Shown: one piece after another, positions 9,295 through 18,171 of the stretch
Layout: each line of letters opens with the position of its first letter
Position numbering within the stretch: the stretch's first letter is position 1
Source: Gammaproteobacteria bacterium
GTDB taxonomy: Bacteria; Pseudomonadota; Gammaproteobacteria; Pseudomonadales; Pseudohongiellaceae
Reading direction: 5' to 3'
Assembly: GCA_030831165.1 (NCBI GenBank)
Contig: JAURLP010000011.1
Span: forward strand, 101,524 to 165,523
DNA length: 64,000 bases
Program-made: the position numbers and the translations under genes
The notes under the pieces: model-generated
Seen by the model: only the letters and a program-made list of their open reading frames with translations
The model's database searches: none
Told to the model about the DNA's origin: nothing

Positions 9295-9455
9295 TGCCTT
9301 GCCCTCTGCTAACGGGTTAGAAACTATAGCACAGGCCGATCAATGGACATAAATGGATTTATAATTCCGGCTAAAAAAACTCGCACTTAATAAATAGACA
9401 GGCTGAAAATAGGCTTGAGCTGCTTTTCTTTGCGCTTTATGCTCATTGGAAAACG

Positions 9456-9929
9456 CTATACAACATTTTCAATCGGCAATCGTGTAGTGCTGATCACCTG
9501 CCTCAATACGAAACTGGAATGAACATCAGTCACACCTGGAATCTTGGTGATTTTATTGAGCAAAAAATCCTGATACACCTCCATATCCTGAACAGCAATT
9601 TTTAACAGGTAATCAGCTGATTGTCCGGCAATCAACAAACATTCCAATACTTCAGGGCAGCTCTTAATAGTGTTTTCAAAATGCTCAAACCGATCCGGGG
9701 TATGTTTATCCATATTTATCTGAATAAGCGCTATGAGTTTTAGCCCCAGTTTGGAAGCACTCAATAAAGCTGTGTAGCCCTCAATAATTCCGCTTTCTTC
9801 CAACTGTTTGACTCGCCGCAAACAAGGCGAAGGGGATAGACCAATTGCATCAGCCAGCTCCAAATTACTGATCCGACCATTCTTCTGTATCTGTGCCAAT
9901 ATGCGCTTGTCAGTTCTGTCGAGCTGCAT
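9456..9929 (-). CDS. Lrp/AsnC family transcriptional regulator
   Basis: 157 residues with an N-terminal winged helix (DKRILAQIQKNGRISNLELA, then SPSPCLRRVKQLEESGII) and a C-terminal ligand-binding RAM/ACT domain (VLECLLIAGQSADYLLKI, then PGVTDVHSSFVLR). Close in pattern to global Lrp. The frame opens at 9935, but the AGGAG at 9936-9940 touches that ATG, whereas the ATG at 9929 is 6 nt away, so 9929 is the better start. It is divergent from leuA across an AT-rich region, which suggests that it controls leuA, itself, or both. Confidence 0.9.
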   Translation of the reverse strand: MQLDRTDKRILAQIQKNGRISNLELADAIGLSPSPCLRRVKQLEESGIIEGYTALLSASKLGLKLIALIQINMDKHTPDRFEHFENTIKSCPEVLECLLIAGQSADYLLKIAVQDMEVYQDFLLNKITKIPGVTDVHSSFVLRQVISTTRLPIENVV

Positions 9930-9935
9930 AGTCAT

Positions 9936-9940
9936 CTCCT
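9936..9940 (-). promoter_or_regulatory. Ribosome binding site deciding the Lrp-family start
   Basis: AGGAG on the minus strand. It lies directly against the upstream ATG (9935) but 6 nt from the next ATG (9929), which favours the shorter protein. Confidence 0.6.
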
Positions 9941-10019
9941 ACGATTTCCTGTTCATCAACTTGCCTGAAAGGCATCATCAAGCCCTAGATGCAGCCCAAA
10001 ACCAATGCCTATCAAACAC

Positions 10020-10195
10020 AGAAACATAATACACCTTATTATATTAATTTAATGAAATATATGCTCTATTTATTCATATATTTTAGCTATATATGCTTAA
10101 ATATATTGGTATTAGTGCAATATTAGCAATATTTAAGCCTTGTAGTTCCTGTACAATGCTGGCCTCGCAACAGAAAACAGACGTGGAGCAAGATC
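10020..10195. promoter_or_regulatory. AT-rich intergenic region between lrp-like gene and leuA
   Basis: About 100 bp (10030-10135) is strongly AT-rich with repeated ATATTT/TATATA tracts, unlike the flanking genes. A TACAAT at 10152-10157 preceded by TG could be the leuA -10 box, but no good -35 box stands at the right spacing. The leuA start has GGAG 7 nt upstream of its GTG. The setting between a divergent Lrp-type regulator and a leucine biosynthesis gene fits Lrp binding, which prefers AT-rich DNA; that binding is inference. Confidence 0.4.
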
Positions 10196-11869
10196 GTGAG
10201 TCGCTATAGTCATAAAAAATACAAAGCCTTTCAGCCTGTTCATTTGCCAGACAGATCCTGGCCGAACAATGTTATCGATAAAGCACCTACCTGGTGCAGC
10301 GTTGATTTGAGAGATGGCAATCAGGCTCTGATCGAGCCCATGTCCGTTGCGCAGAAGAAAAAACTTTTTGCTCTGCTGATCGATATTGGCTTCAAGGAAA
10401 TTGAAGTGGGCTTCCCGGCAGCTTCACAGCCGGATTATGACTTCGTGCGCTGGCTAATCGAAGAGAACCAGATTCCTGATGATGTCACCATTCAGGTGCT
10501 AACACAGGCACGCACAGCCCTTATCGAAAAAACCTATGAAGCCCTAAAAGGCGTCAAAAAAGCCATTGTGCACATGTACAACTCCACCTCTGTGGTACAG
10601 CGCGAGAAAGTATTCAAACTGGACAAGGCTGGCATCATTGATATCGCCGTTAATGGCGCCAAAGATGTTATTCGCTTTGCTGACCAATACCCCGAAACTG
10701 ACTGGTATTTTCAGTATTCGCCAGAAAGCTTTACCGGTACCGAACTAGAATTCGCCGTTGAAATCTGTGATGCAGTCACCGAGATCTGGCAACCAACTCC
10801 GGATCGCAAAGTAATACTTAACCTGCCATCGACCGTCGAAATGTCCACGCCAAACGTCTATGCTGATCAGATTGAGTGGTTTTGCCGTCATGTCAAAAAC
10901 CGCGATTCAGTGCTTATTAGTTTACATACCCATAATGACCGTGGTTGCGGTGTCGCTGCATCCGAGCTGGGCCTTATGGCCGGCGCTGAAAGAGTTGAAG
11001 GCACATTGTTGGGCAATGGAGAACGCACCGGCAATCTCGATGTCGTCGTCATGGGCATGAATATGTACAGTCAGGGCGTTGATCCTGAACTCAATTTCAG
11101 CGACATGGATCGCATATGTGCCGTGGTCAAAGAATGCACCCAAATTGATGTGCAACCTCGTCACCCATACGCCGGCAGCCTGGTCTTCACCGCATTTTCC
11201 GGAAGCCACCAGGATGCCATCAAGAAAAGCCTTAACGTGCATAAGGAAGAGGACGCCTGGGAGATTGCTTATCTTCCAATAGATCCGCGTGATGTTGGAC
11301 GAACTTATCAAGACGTCATCCGGGTTAACAGTCAGTCCGGCAAAGGCGGTGTCGCTTATGTGTTGGATAATAAATACGGCTATCAATTGCCTCGCTGGTT
11401 ACAGATTGAGTTCAGTCGCATTGTTCAGAAAGCCGCCGAAGATAGCGGCCAGGAAATTGCCCCGGAAGAAATCTGGCGGCTATTTGAAAGCAATTATTTG
11501 AAGCTGCCTTCACCGCTGGTGCTCAAGACATTCTCCATTGCCAAAAGTGACGGCAAGGAAACTGTCTCTGGCACCATCGACCTAGATGGACGAGAATTTG
11601 AGGTCAAGGGTCAGGGCTCCGGCATGCTGGCCGCCTTCAGTGCGGCACTACAGAATACTCTGGGCATAGATTTTCAGGTGCTTGAATATGGTGAACATGC
11701 GCTTAGTCAGAGCTCGACTGCTGAAGCCGTGACCTATATCCAGCTGAAATACAATAATGAACGCTATACCGGAATAGCCGTCAACGAAGACATCGTGACC
11801 TCTTCGGTTAATGCTTTGCTGAATGGCGTAGGCCAGATTATGCATGCCAGAAAAAAAATGGCCGCATAA
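10196..11869 (+). CDS. leuA: 2-isopropylmalate synthase LeuA (type 2, long form)
   Basis: 557 residues. It condenses acetyl-CoA with 2-ketoisovalerate, the first committed step of leucine synthesis. The N-terminal catalytic TIM barrel shows WCSVDLRDGNQALIEPM (D-x-R-D metal/acceptor site) and ISLHTHNDRGCGVAASELG with the HxHND motif, then GNGERTGNLD. The C-terminal part from about 420 carries the regulatory domain that binds leucine in this family. Start is GTG with GGAG 7 nt upstream. Codon use is more GC-rich than in several neighbours. It stands alone and is divergent from an Lrp-type regulator. Confidence 0.97.
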   Translation: MSRYSHKKYKAFQPVHLPDRSWPNNVIDKAPTWCSVDLRDGNQALIEPMSVAQKKKLFALLIDIGFKEIEVGFPAASQPDYDFVRWLIEENQIPDDVTIQVLTQARTALIEKTYEALKGVKKAIVHMYNSTSVVQREKVFKLDKAGIIDIAVNGAKDVIRFADQYPETDWYFQYSPESFTGTELEFAVEICDAVTEIWQPTPDRKVILNLPSTVEMSTPNVYADQIEWFCRHVKNRDSVLISLHTHNDRGCGVAASELGLMAGAERVEGTLLGNGERTGNLDVVVMGMNMYSQGVDPELNFSDMDRICAVVKECTQIDVQPRHPYAGSLVFTAFSGSHQDAIKKSLNVHKEEDAWEIAYLPIDPRDVGRTYQDVIRVNSQSGKGGVAYVLDNKYGYQLPRWLQIEFSRIVQKAAEDSGQEIAPEEIWRLFESNYLKLPSPLVLKTFSIAKSDGKETVSGTIDLDGREFEVKGQGSGMLAAFSAALQNTLGIDFQVLEYGEHALSQSSTAEAVTYIQLKYNNERYTGIAVNEDIVTSSVNALLNGVGQIMHARKKMAA

Positions 11870-11911
11870 TAACAATAGATATTCCACAACTATTAATATT
11901 TCCGGTATTTA

Positions 11912-12607
11912 ATGGGAAGATTAACCACATTTTCTTTTGATTTTGATATTAAGCGATCAAAACGTAAAACATTGGCAATAATCGTTAAAAGTGGGAAAGT
12001 TGAAGTAAAATCTCCATTATTTATAAAAAAAGTGGATATTTATAACTTTGTTGCTGAAAAAAAAAGCTGGATAGAAAAACATCTTGCCGAACAGGAAGTT
12101 AAGCTGACACAGAAATTGGTGATCACTGACGGCTATGATGTCATGTTCTTTGGCAAACCGCGCAGAATTGAAGTAATTTACGCTGGTAAACCTAAAGTAG
12201 AGATAAGTGATGATCGCCTGCTCATCTATAGCCGCAGCAATGAGCCAGAAGTATTAGAAAAGCATTTCTCCAGATGGTTAAAACACCAGGCCACTGAATA
12301 CATGACGACACAAACCATCAAAACTGCCCGTGCACTTGGAGTCGAAGAGCGCCTAAAAGAAGTGATCTTTCGAAAAACCAAAACCAAATGGGGCCACTGC
12401 GGGTCTGATGGCACTATACAATATAACTGGCTCACAATGATGGCGCCCAAGGAAGTGATTGATTATCTAATTGCCCATGAAAGCAGCCACCTCATTCACA
12501 TGAATCACTCCAAACGCTTTTGGCAAACGGTTGCTTCTGTGTGTCCTGACTATAAAAATTTAAAAGACTGGTTAAAAACCTACGGCCATCGTTTCTGGAC
12601 TGACTGA
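11912..12607 (+). CDS. YgjP-like zinc metallopeptidase (DUF45/M48-like)
   Basis: 231 residues of the YgjP/WLM family. The zinc site is HESSH at 189-193, with H199 in HMNHSKRFW as probable third ligand. The conserved KTKWGHCGSDGTIQYNW precedes it. The N-terminal half is a beta-rich region. There is no signal peptide or membrane helix, so it is a cytoplasmic protein. The substrate is not known; relatives occur near restriction systems and in ordinary chromosomal sites. It stands 42 bp after leuA on the same strand but is probably functionally unrelated. Confidence 0.85.
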   Translation: MGRLTTFSFDFDIKRSKRKTLAIIVKSGKVEVKSPLFIKKVDIYNFVAEKKSWIEKHLAEQEVKLTQKLVITDGYDVMFFGKPRRIEVIYAGKPKVEISDDRLLIYSRSNEPEVLEKHFSRWLKHQATEYMTTQTIKTARALGVEERLKEVIFRKTKTKWGHCGSDGTIQYNWLTMMAPKEVIDYLIAHESSHLIHMNHSKRFWQTVASVCPDYKNLKDWLKTYGHRFWTD

Positions 12608-12689
12608 GATGCTAGCCTGCCAGAATCAGTATTTACCTGTCTATCATGGCTCAGAGTTGGTTTTTCAAGCGCACAGGCAAGCAACAAAC

Positions 12690-12711
12690 CTCAAGCCCAG
12701 CATGGGCTGAG
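12690..12711. other. Imperfect inverted repeat (hairpin) upstream of the exporter gene
   Basis: AGCCCA (12694-12699) and TGGGCT (12703-12708) can pair around a 3-nt loop; CTC and GAG extend the stem past one bulged A. No T-run follows, so it is not a typical terminator. It lies about 55 bp before the RhtB/LysE-type gene and could be a weak terminator or an operator. Confidence 0.35.
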
Positions 12712-12765
12712 CTAAGCTAATCAATCATCAGCATGGCTCCCTTAAATTAACATGAGATCATAAAA

Positions 12766-13380
12766 ATGGAATTCATCATCGCGCTTTTTATTTTCTCGAC
12801 ATCGGCAACCATTACTCCAGGGCCCAATAACATCATGCTAATGACCTCGGGCTTAAACTTTGGTGCCCTTAAGACCCTGCCCCACTATCTGGGAGTTTGT
12901 GTTGGCTTCCCTGCGATGGTGGTACTTCTCGGGCTGGGCTTCGGCTTTTTATTCGAGCGCTTTCCAGTCTTGCATCAAGTCATTCAGCTTATCGGCATCC
13001 TTTATTTATTGTATTTATCCTGGCTGATTGCCAACGCCGCGCCCAGCACCCTGGATGCAGAACAAGTCAAACCGCTTACATTTTTTCAGGCCGTGCTGTT
13101 TCAGTGGGTAAACCCTAAGGCCTGGATCATGGCGACTGGTGCAATAGCCGCATTCACTTCAGAGTCTGCCGATATTTTTATAGCGGTCCTGATTATCGCT
13201 CTGACCTTTTTAGTAGTGACTTTCCCCTGTTCAGGGTTATGGCTGTTTTTCGGAGTCTGGCTGAAAAAGCTGTTTAAAAACCCAGCGCACCAGAAAACGT
13301 TCAACAGACTGATGGCCTGTCTCTTGGTGCTTTCGATAATGCCCGGTACTTATGATCTAATAAGGAACTTAATTAACTAA
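12766..13380 (+). CDS. LysE/RhtB family amino-acid exporter
   Basis: 204-residue inner-membrane protein with about six hydrophobic segments. The family signature is ITPGPNNIMLMTSGLNFG near the N-terminus and FQWVNPKAWIMATGA in the middle. LysE/RhtB proteins export amino acids such as threonine, homoserine lactone, lysine or cysteine derivatives; the substrate here cannot be told. Start is ATG with only a weak GAG-type ribosome binding site. Followed after 34 bp by an ABM-domain gene on the same strand. Confidence 0.9.
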   Translation: MEFIIALFIFSTSATITPGPNNIMLMTSGLNFGALKTLPHYLGVCVGFPAMVVLLGLGFGFLFERFPVLHQVIQLIGILYLLYLSWLIANAAPSTLDAEQVKPLTFFQAVLFQWVNPKAWIMATGAIAAFTSESADIFIAVLIIALTFLVVTFPCSGLWLFFGVWLKKLFKNPAHQKTFNRLMACLLVLSIMPGTYDLIRNLIN

Positions 13381-13414
13381 CCCTTTTTGTGTTACCCAGC
13401 AGGAGCCCGCGTAT

Positions 13415-13705
13415 ATGAGTATCCTTGTTCATCTGGAAATTGATGCCAAACCAGAATGCGTTTCAGATCTCAAACAACTTTTAGTCAACTTATTCCCCGA
13501 TACCAGAACCTTCGATGGATGTATCGATATCTCATCCTATCTCAATGATAATGGCCACACATTTATATTTATCGAGAACTGGGTATCTAAAGAACACTAT
13601 GCGAAATACATGGCATGGCGCGAAGAAACCGGCGCACTGGCAACCTTAGGCAATTATCTTCAGGGCCCGCCCACCATTCGTTATTTTGATGCCATCGTTG
13701 CATAA
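13415..13705 (+). CDS. Antibiotic biosynthesis monooxygenase (ABM) domain protein
   Basis: 96 residues forming one ferredoxin-like ABM domain: VHLEIDAKPECVSDLKQLL at the start, DGCIDISSYLND in the middle, and FIENWVSKEHYAKYMAWRE near the end. Such proteins (YgiN type) are small dimeric quinol or polyketide monooxygenases that work without cofactor, or detoxifying enzymes. An AGGAG stands 10 nt upstream of the ATG. It could be cotranscribed with the exporter upstream and the acetyltransferase downstream. Confidence 0.8.
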   Translation: MSILVHLEIDAKPECVSDLKQLLVNLFPDTRTFDGCIDISSYLNDNGHTFIFIENWVSKEHYAKYMAWREETGALATLGNYLQGPPTIRYFDAIVA

Positions 13706-13735
13706 AACAAACCTCTTTATCACACAGGAAAACAG

Positions 13736-14158
13736 GTGCCAAAGCTTGCCATCACAGACAGCGACATCAGCAGGTGCTTTGGCACAATGTCGGAGCTGCG
13801 CCCTAACCTGAATAAAGATGATTTTGTTTCTACTATTCGGGAAATGGAGAAAGGCGGTTACCAGCTGGCGTATATTGAAGAAAACTCCAAAGTCATTGCT
13901 GTAGCAGGCTATCGAATTGCGCGTAACCTGCATATGGGCAAACATTTATATGTTGATGATCTGGTCACTGCTGAAAGCTGTCGCTCAAGGGGCCATGGTG
14001 AAATATTATTATCCTGGTTGAAGAGACTCGCAGTAAAAGAAGGCTGCTCTTATCTGCATCTGGATTCAGGGACTCACCGCGAACGTGCCCATAAGTTTTA
14101 TTTTCAGCAAGACTTAAGCATCACAAGTTTCCATTTTAGTCTAAAGCTTAAATGCTAG
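13736..14158 (+). CDS. GNAT family N-acetyltransferase
   Basis: 140 residues from a GTG start preceded by CACAGGAAAACAG. The acetyl-CoA binding motif is seen as LYVDDLVTAESCRSRGHGEI, with R-S-R-G-H-G in place of the consensus R/Q-x-x-G-x-G/A. It is followed by LHLDSGTHRERAHKFY, the usual motif B region. The acceptor is unknown. 30 bp after the ABM gene. Confidence 0.85.
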   Translation: MPKLAITDSDISRCFGTMSELRPNLNKDDFVSTIREMEKGGYQLAYIEENSKVIAVAGYRIARNLHMGKHLYVDDLVTAESCRSRGHGEILLSWLKRLAVKEGCSYLHLDSGTHRERAHKFYFQQDLSITSFHFSLKLKC

Positions 14159-14209
14159 TTGCTTTTGAATACCGGCTAAACACAATGTCCAACTTCTGAA
14201 CAAATTCTA

Positions 14210-14746
14210 ATGAGCACCTACTGTGAAGCATCAATCGATCATCCTTATCATGGACCCTATCATGACAAGGAATACGGCTTTCCACTAACTGATGACAACC
14301 AATTATTTGAACGACTGATCCTGGAAATAAATCAGGCAGGTTTATCCTGGCTAACCATCTTGAAAAAGAAGGACGCTTTTCAAAAGGCTTTTGCAAATTT
14401 CAATATTGCAAAAGTTGCAGGCTTTACAGAAAAAGATCGTGAGCGCCTATTAGGAGATGCCGGCATTATTCGTAACCGTTTAAAAATTGATGCTGTAATT
14501 TCTAATGCCAGGATTATTTTAGAATTGCAAAAAGAATTTGGATCTTTTCATGCATGGTTGCAACACCATCATCCCCTTTCCAAAAATGACTGGGTCGCTC
14601 TGTTTAAAAAAACTTTTCGCTTTACCGGCGGTGAAATTACAGGAGAGTTTTTGATGAGCACAGGTTATTTGCCCGGCGCACATCATGTCGGCTGTCCTGT
14701 TTATAAAAAAATTGAGAAACTTAACCCGCCCTGGTTGGATGCTTAA
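14210..14746 (+). CDS. tag: DNA-3-methyladenine glycosylase I (Tag)
   Basis: 178 residues of the helix-hairpin-helix glycosylase family that excises 3-methyladenine. The Tag zinc site is intact: C5 and H18 at the N-terminus, H158 and C162 (HHVGC) near the C-terminus. The active-site region LILEINQAGLSWLTIL, with E39, and GDAGIIRNRLKI are conserved. It faces an alkyltransferase-like gene (atl) on the other strand with 12 bp between stops, so two alkylation-damage genes are adjacent. Confidence 0.93.
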   Translation: MSTYCEASIDHPYHGPYHDKEYGFPLTDDNQLFERLILEINQAGLSWLTILKKKDAFQKAFANFNIAKVAGFTEKDRERLLGDAGIIRNRLKIDAVISNARIILELQKEFGSFHAWLQHHHPLSKNDWVALFKKTFRFTGGEITGEFLMSTGYLPGAHHVGCPVYKKIEKLNPPWLDA

Positions 14747-14758
14747 GATGTGACTAAG

Positions 14759-15157
14759 TTAAAAATCCAGTTTAAAGAGTATTTCATCCAGCCCTGGCTG
14801 CCATCTATATTCGTCCATCCTGACGCGATTGTTAATTACAGGCACACCTTCTTCTTGCAGCAATCTAGTTTGTTTTATGCTTGCCTTAGACCCAGCCTCA
14901 AAGGCGAGTTGTCCATTAGATCGTAGCACTCTGTACCATGGAACTTGCATAGCTTTAGGTGCATAAGCCATACATCTTCCTACCAACCTTGCCCTGCCAG
15001 GTAAGCCTGCCAGATCGGCTACTTGACCATAGCTTGCAACCTTTCCTGCAGGAATTGCCAGCACTGTTTGCCAGATATGTTCATAGTTTTCATTGGCATT
15101 AATCATAGTAACCAGATTTTGTTTGTTGGAAATATTCCATTCCCGTATCTGCAACAT
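14759..15157 (-). CDS. Alkyltransferase-like protein (ATL/YbaZ type)
   Basis: 132 residues with the DNA-binding C-terminal domain of O6-alkylguanine-DNA alkyltransferase: IPAGKVASYGQVADLAGLPG, then GRCMAYAPK. The active-site P-C-H-R-V of true alkyltransferases reads P-W-Y-R-V (73-77). The acceptor cysteine is thus replaced by tryptophan as in ATL proteins, which flag O6-alkylguanine for nucleotide excision repair instead of repairing it. ATG at 15157 has GGAG a few nt upstream. An internal ATG at 15106 would give the usual ~115-residue ATL length. Confidence 0.9.
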   Translation of the reverse strand: MLQIREWNISNKQNLVTMINANENYEHIWQTVLAIPAGKVASYGQVADLAGLPGRARLVGRCMAYAPKAMQVPWYRVLRSNGQLAFEAGSKASIKQTRLLQEEGVPVINNRVRMDEYRWQPGLDEILFKLDF

Positions 15158-15279
15158 TACTCCATATTAAATTAATCGGCAAAGGGTCAGGTATTTTTCA
15201 TAATACTCCGAGCAAGCCGAACTTATTTCCAGTATATTAAGGTCGTCTTTTTTACTTAGCCATTCTTTGTTATTCGATT

Positions 15280-16668
15280 ATGTCGGCCACCAACTCAAAA
15301 AAAGAGCGCCAGCAATTATTGCTTACTCTTAAGCATTCACAAAAAGAAGCCGTCGCATCTTCGACGATGACGGCCACCTGCGATAATTTCATGAATGCAT
15401 TTGCTCTGCATTTGGGCGCCGGCAGCATACAGATGGGTTTTCTTACCGCCTTCCCGCAATTGCTCGGATCTGTCATGCAAATGATTTCGGTCTGGCTAGG
15501 TACCGTGCTTAATCGAAAGCTGTTGGTGCTCATTGCGGCAGCCATTCAAGCTGTTTTGATGTTTGCCATTATGTTGCTCGCTTTACGAAGCGGCAACTCT
15601 CTTGTAAAAACTTTTATCATTCTGGTTGTGCTTTATCACGGCGCGTCGCATACCATTCAGCCGCAATGGCGCGCATGGATGGGTAGCATTGTTCCTCAAA
15701 AAAGCCGTGGCGTTTTTTTTGCTGGCCGTACACGGCTGACCATGGCAACGACCTTGCTTATTTTTCTGGGCGGAGGCTTATTTCTGAGCCTGACTGATCG
15801 ATTTAATCTGCTTGGTGCCGGTTTTGCTTTTTTGTTTTTGACAGCGGCGGTTGGTCGCACTGTTTCCTGTTATCACCTCTGGCGTATGCATGACCCTGTG
15901 CCTTTACCTGTCGTTGCTGAAACCAATTTGCTTATATCAACACTAAGACAATTTATTTACGCTATGGGTGACCGAACCTTTCGCAACTACAGTATTTTTA
16001 TTGCCTGTATGCAAGGCATGGTAGCAATTTCAGCACCTTTTTTTGCTGTGTACATGCTCAATGAACTGCATTTCACTTATTTTGAATATGCCCTGAACCT
16101 GATGGCCTCTATCGCAACACAATTTTTAATGCTGCGTTTCTGGGGGAAAATAAGTGATGCTCATGGGAATCGTCTGGTCATGCTGATTTGTGGTTTTATG
16201 ATTCCAATGCTACCAATACTATGGCTCTTGTCCCCCAATTTTTATTACCTGCTGCTGGTACAAATGATTTCTGGTTTATTCTGGAGCGGCTTTACACTAA
16301 CTACAGCTAATTACCTTTACGATATACGCCCCCATCAAACTAATTTTGCTACTTATGCTGCAGTACAGGCTTTGCTGACAGCCCTTATGGTTTTTATTGG
16401 CGCGCTTGCCGGAGGATATTTGGCAAGCATTGCTCCAGTGCTTGTTAGCTGGCTGCCCTTTCATGTCGGCTCTGCATTGTTTGTGGTGTTTACAGTCAGC
16501 GGCGTAATGCGTGCGCTGGTGCTGGCCTGGTTCCTTCCTAGAGCTGAAGAGCCAACGGTGCGATCTCATCCTGAGTTATTACAGGTAATTTTTAGAGTTG
16601 CACGCTTTAATGCCATTTCCGGCGTCGTGCTTGACTGGTTAACGCTTACTGAAAAAAAGAAGCCTTAA
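15280..16668 (+). CDS. MFS transporter
   Basis: 462-residue polytopic inner-membrane protein with about twelve hydrophobic segments. The MFS-like half-repeat signature appears as GSIVPQKSRGVFFAGRTR between helices, and the second half has FWGKISDAHGNRLVMLI. The N-terminus has about 50 soluble residues, including KHSQKEAVASSTMTATCDNF. Substrate unknown. Its stop overlaps the convergent hypothetical gene at 16665 by 4 bp. Confidence 0.85.
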   Translation: MSATNSKKERQQLLLTLKHSQKEAVASSTMTATCDNFMNAFALHLGAGSIQMGFLTAFPQLLGSVMQMISVWLGTVLNRKLLVLIAAAIQAVLMFAIMLLALRSGNSLVKTFIILVVLYHGASHTIQPQWRAWMGSIVPQKSRGVFFAGRTRLTMATTLLIFLGGGLFLSLTDRFNLLGAGFAFLFLTAAVGRTVSCYHLWRMHDPVPLPVVAETNLLISTLRQFIYAMGDRTFRNYSIFIACMQGMVAISAPFFAVYMLNELHFTYFEYALNLMASIATQFLMLRFWGKISDAHGNRLVMLICGFMIPMLPILWLLSPNFYYLLLVQMISGLFWSGFTLTTANYLYDIRPHQTNFATYAAVQALLTALMVFIGALAGGYLASIAPVLVSWLPFHVGSALFVVFTVSGVMRALVLAWFLPRAEEPTVRSHPELLQVIFRVARFNAISGVVLDWLTLTEKKKP

Positions 16669-17165
16669 ATTTCCTCGTCGTGATCCGCCCAGATAAAGCC
16701 AATTGGATTTTTGGCTCTTTCTAGTTCTTCATCCTCAAGCTCATCCAGCTCCTTGGCATAACACACTAATTGAATGGTCCCTTGATGAGCTAACATTGAG
16801 CAGGGAATGTCTTCGCCCATGGTTCCTTCAATTCGAATGCCATCAAAACTGACCTGGGCTAGTGAGCGTACTTCAACCTGCACACCCCCATGCAAAATAG
16901 CCACTATGGCTGGACGAAAATTTGAAGGCAATTTTTCACTCCAGGCACGCGCTTCTATTGCTAAAGCTTCCAGCAGAACGCCAGCACTTCTAAATTCATT
17001 TTCATCTTCTCTAGAGCAAGCATTTGGGTGTTTTAAACGGCTTTCTTTAGCCAAGGCAGGAGGTCTAAAGCCAGGCACAGGAACCATTTGGCGGGGTAGA
17101 TAATTAATCTGCAGCTGACTCGCCATGGCTTTTTTTTTGTCAGTTTCAGACTTATTATCACCCAT
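16665..17165 (-). CDS. Hypothetical protein, third gene of the protease-FHA operon
   Basis: 166 residues, not recognised. The N-terminal third is basic and proline-rich (QMVPVPGFRPP). The middle is likely alpha/beta (RPAIVAILHGGVQVEVRSL) and the end is strongly acidic (ELDELEDEELER, then WADHDEEI). No signal peptide or membrane helix. It lies 22 bp after the FHA gene on the same strand. It is therefore probably cotranscribed with the FHA protein and secreted protease. Confidence 0.7.
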   Translation of the reverse strand: MGDNKSETDKKKAMASQLQINYLPRQMVPVPGFRPPALAKESRLKHPNACSREDENEFRSAGVLLEALAIEARAWSEKLPSNFRPAIVAILHGGVQVEVRSLAQVSFDGIRIEGTMGEDIPCSMLAHQGTIQLVCYAKELDELEDEELERAKNPIGFIWADHDEEI

Positions 17166-17187
17166 GGTCAGCCTCTATTATACAATT

Positions 17188-18171
17188 TTAGGATCGATCT
17201 CGAGATAGTTCTTCTGTAAGCGCAGCTTCTAGATCCTCTGCCACATCAATAATAAATTCCGGAATGGATTCTTCACTGGGTGAAAGTCGGATGTCGTAAC
17301 GCTGCACAATATTATGCATCGTAGGTTGTGTACTAAAATCTGGTTTATCGACAATATCCTGGATTGTTCTAATTCCCAGCACAGTCCATGCCACGCCTAT
17401 TCCGACAAAGGCCGCCCTCTTAACGGATGTTGTACTGATTGCTCGTATCTGCCAGGCAAGAATCCATGCAAAAAAGATAGCGCTGAAAATTAGAATCAGA
17501 AAATCGGCTGCCGACTGGCTGGTAAAAAAATAACTGATCACACTATTTAGCTCTTCCGTTAATATAAATACCAAACAGGCAAAACTGGCCAGAGACAATT
17601 GCAAGAAATAACGCCAACTGTGTAAAAAGACTCTGCTAATAAAACTCATCACTGTGGCGATAGCGATGGGAATAGCAAAATAAAGCAGGCGATTTACAAG
17701 TATTTCTGTCCAGTCATTGTTCAAAGAAAATTTCTGATAAGAAAAATAAAACGTCATCAGCATGTACGCCACAGTTAAAATTAACGCAAGCCAGATTGTA
17801 GAAGCAATTTCTGATAAGCGTGAACTTCGCGCAATAATTAATGTTGGCTCTACCGGAGAATGTGCTGCATGTAAATCAAGGTGAGTTCTGCCAATGTTAA
17901 TCGTAGTCGGCACACTCAAGTCATGTAATTCATGCTCCCCTTCTTTGAGCTGTTCTTTGCCAATCCAGGTCCCATTTTCGTCTGAAATACTTTTAACTTG
18001 AAAGCCGTTTTCGCTGGCATGAACTTCCAGATGATGAGCTGAAACCGTTTCGTCAGCGATAATCAAATCATTATCATAGGCTCGGCCAATCCGAAAAGGA
18101 AAACTATCCGCGCGATGAAAAACCGGTTGACTCCTGCCCCCTTTGGAGACGCGAATTATGAGGGATTCCAT
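17188..18171 (-). CDS. FHA-domain integral membrane protein
   Basis: 327 residues. An N-terminal forkhead-associated domain (about 5-95) keeps the phosphothreonine-binding pattern: FRIGR with R30, VSAHHLEV with S44, and DENGTWIG with N66. Five hydrophobic segments follow (about 128-150, 165-185, 190-210, 222-245, 255-272), then a cytoplasmic tail of about 55 residues. FHA domains read phosphothreonine marks, so it may tether a phosphorylated partner at the inner membrane. The start overlaps the protease stop by 16 bp, indicating translational coupling. No kinase gene is seen nearby. Confidence 0.85.
   Translation of the reverse strand: MESLIIRVSKGGRSQPVFHRADSFPFRIGRAYDNDLIIADETVSAHHLEVHASENGFQVKSISDENGTWIGKEQLKEGEHELHDLSVPTTINIGRTHLDLHAAHSPVEPTLIIARSSRLSEIASTIWLALILTVAYMLMTFYFSYQKFSLNNDWTEILVNRLLYFAIPIAIATVMSFISRVFLHSWRYFLQLSLASFACLVFILTEELNSVISYFFTSQSAADFLILIFSAIFFAWILAWQIRAISTTSVKRAAFVGIGVAWTVLGIRTIQDIVDKPDFSTQPTMHNIVQRYDIRLSPSEESIPEFIIDVAEDLEAALTEELSRDRS

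Noticed and set aside
10052..10126. A 24-codon leader-like frame before leuA with five leucine codons
   Set aside because: The region is so AT-rich that Leu, Ile and Tyr codons are expected by chance; there is no ribosome binding site, and the only -10 candidate lies downstream of it, so an attenuation leader is not supported.
10922..11386. 154-codon frame antisense to leuA
   Set aside because: Lies wholly inside the strongly conserved leuA gene and mirrors its codon pattern.
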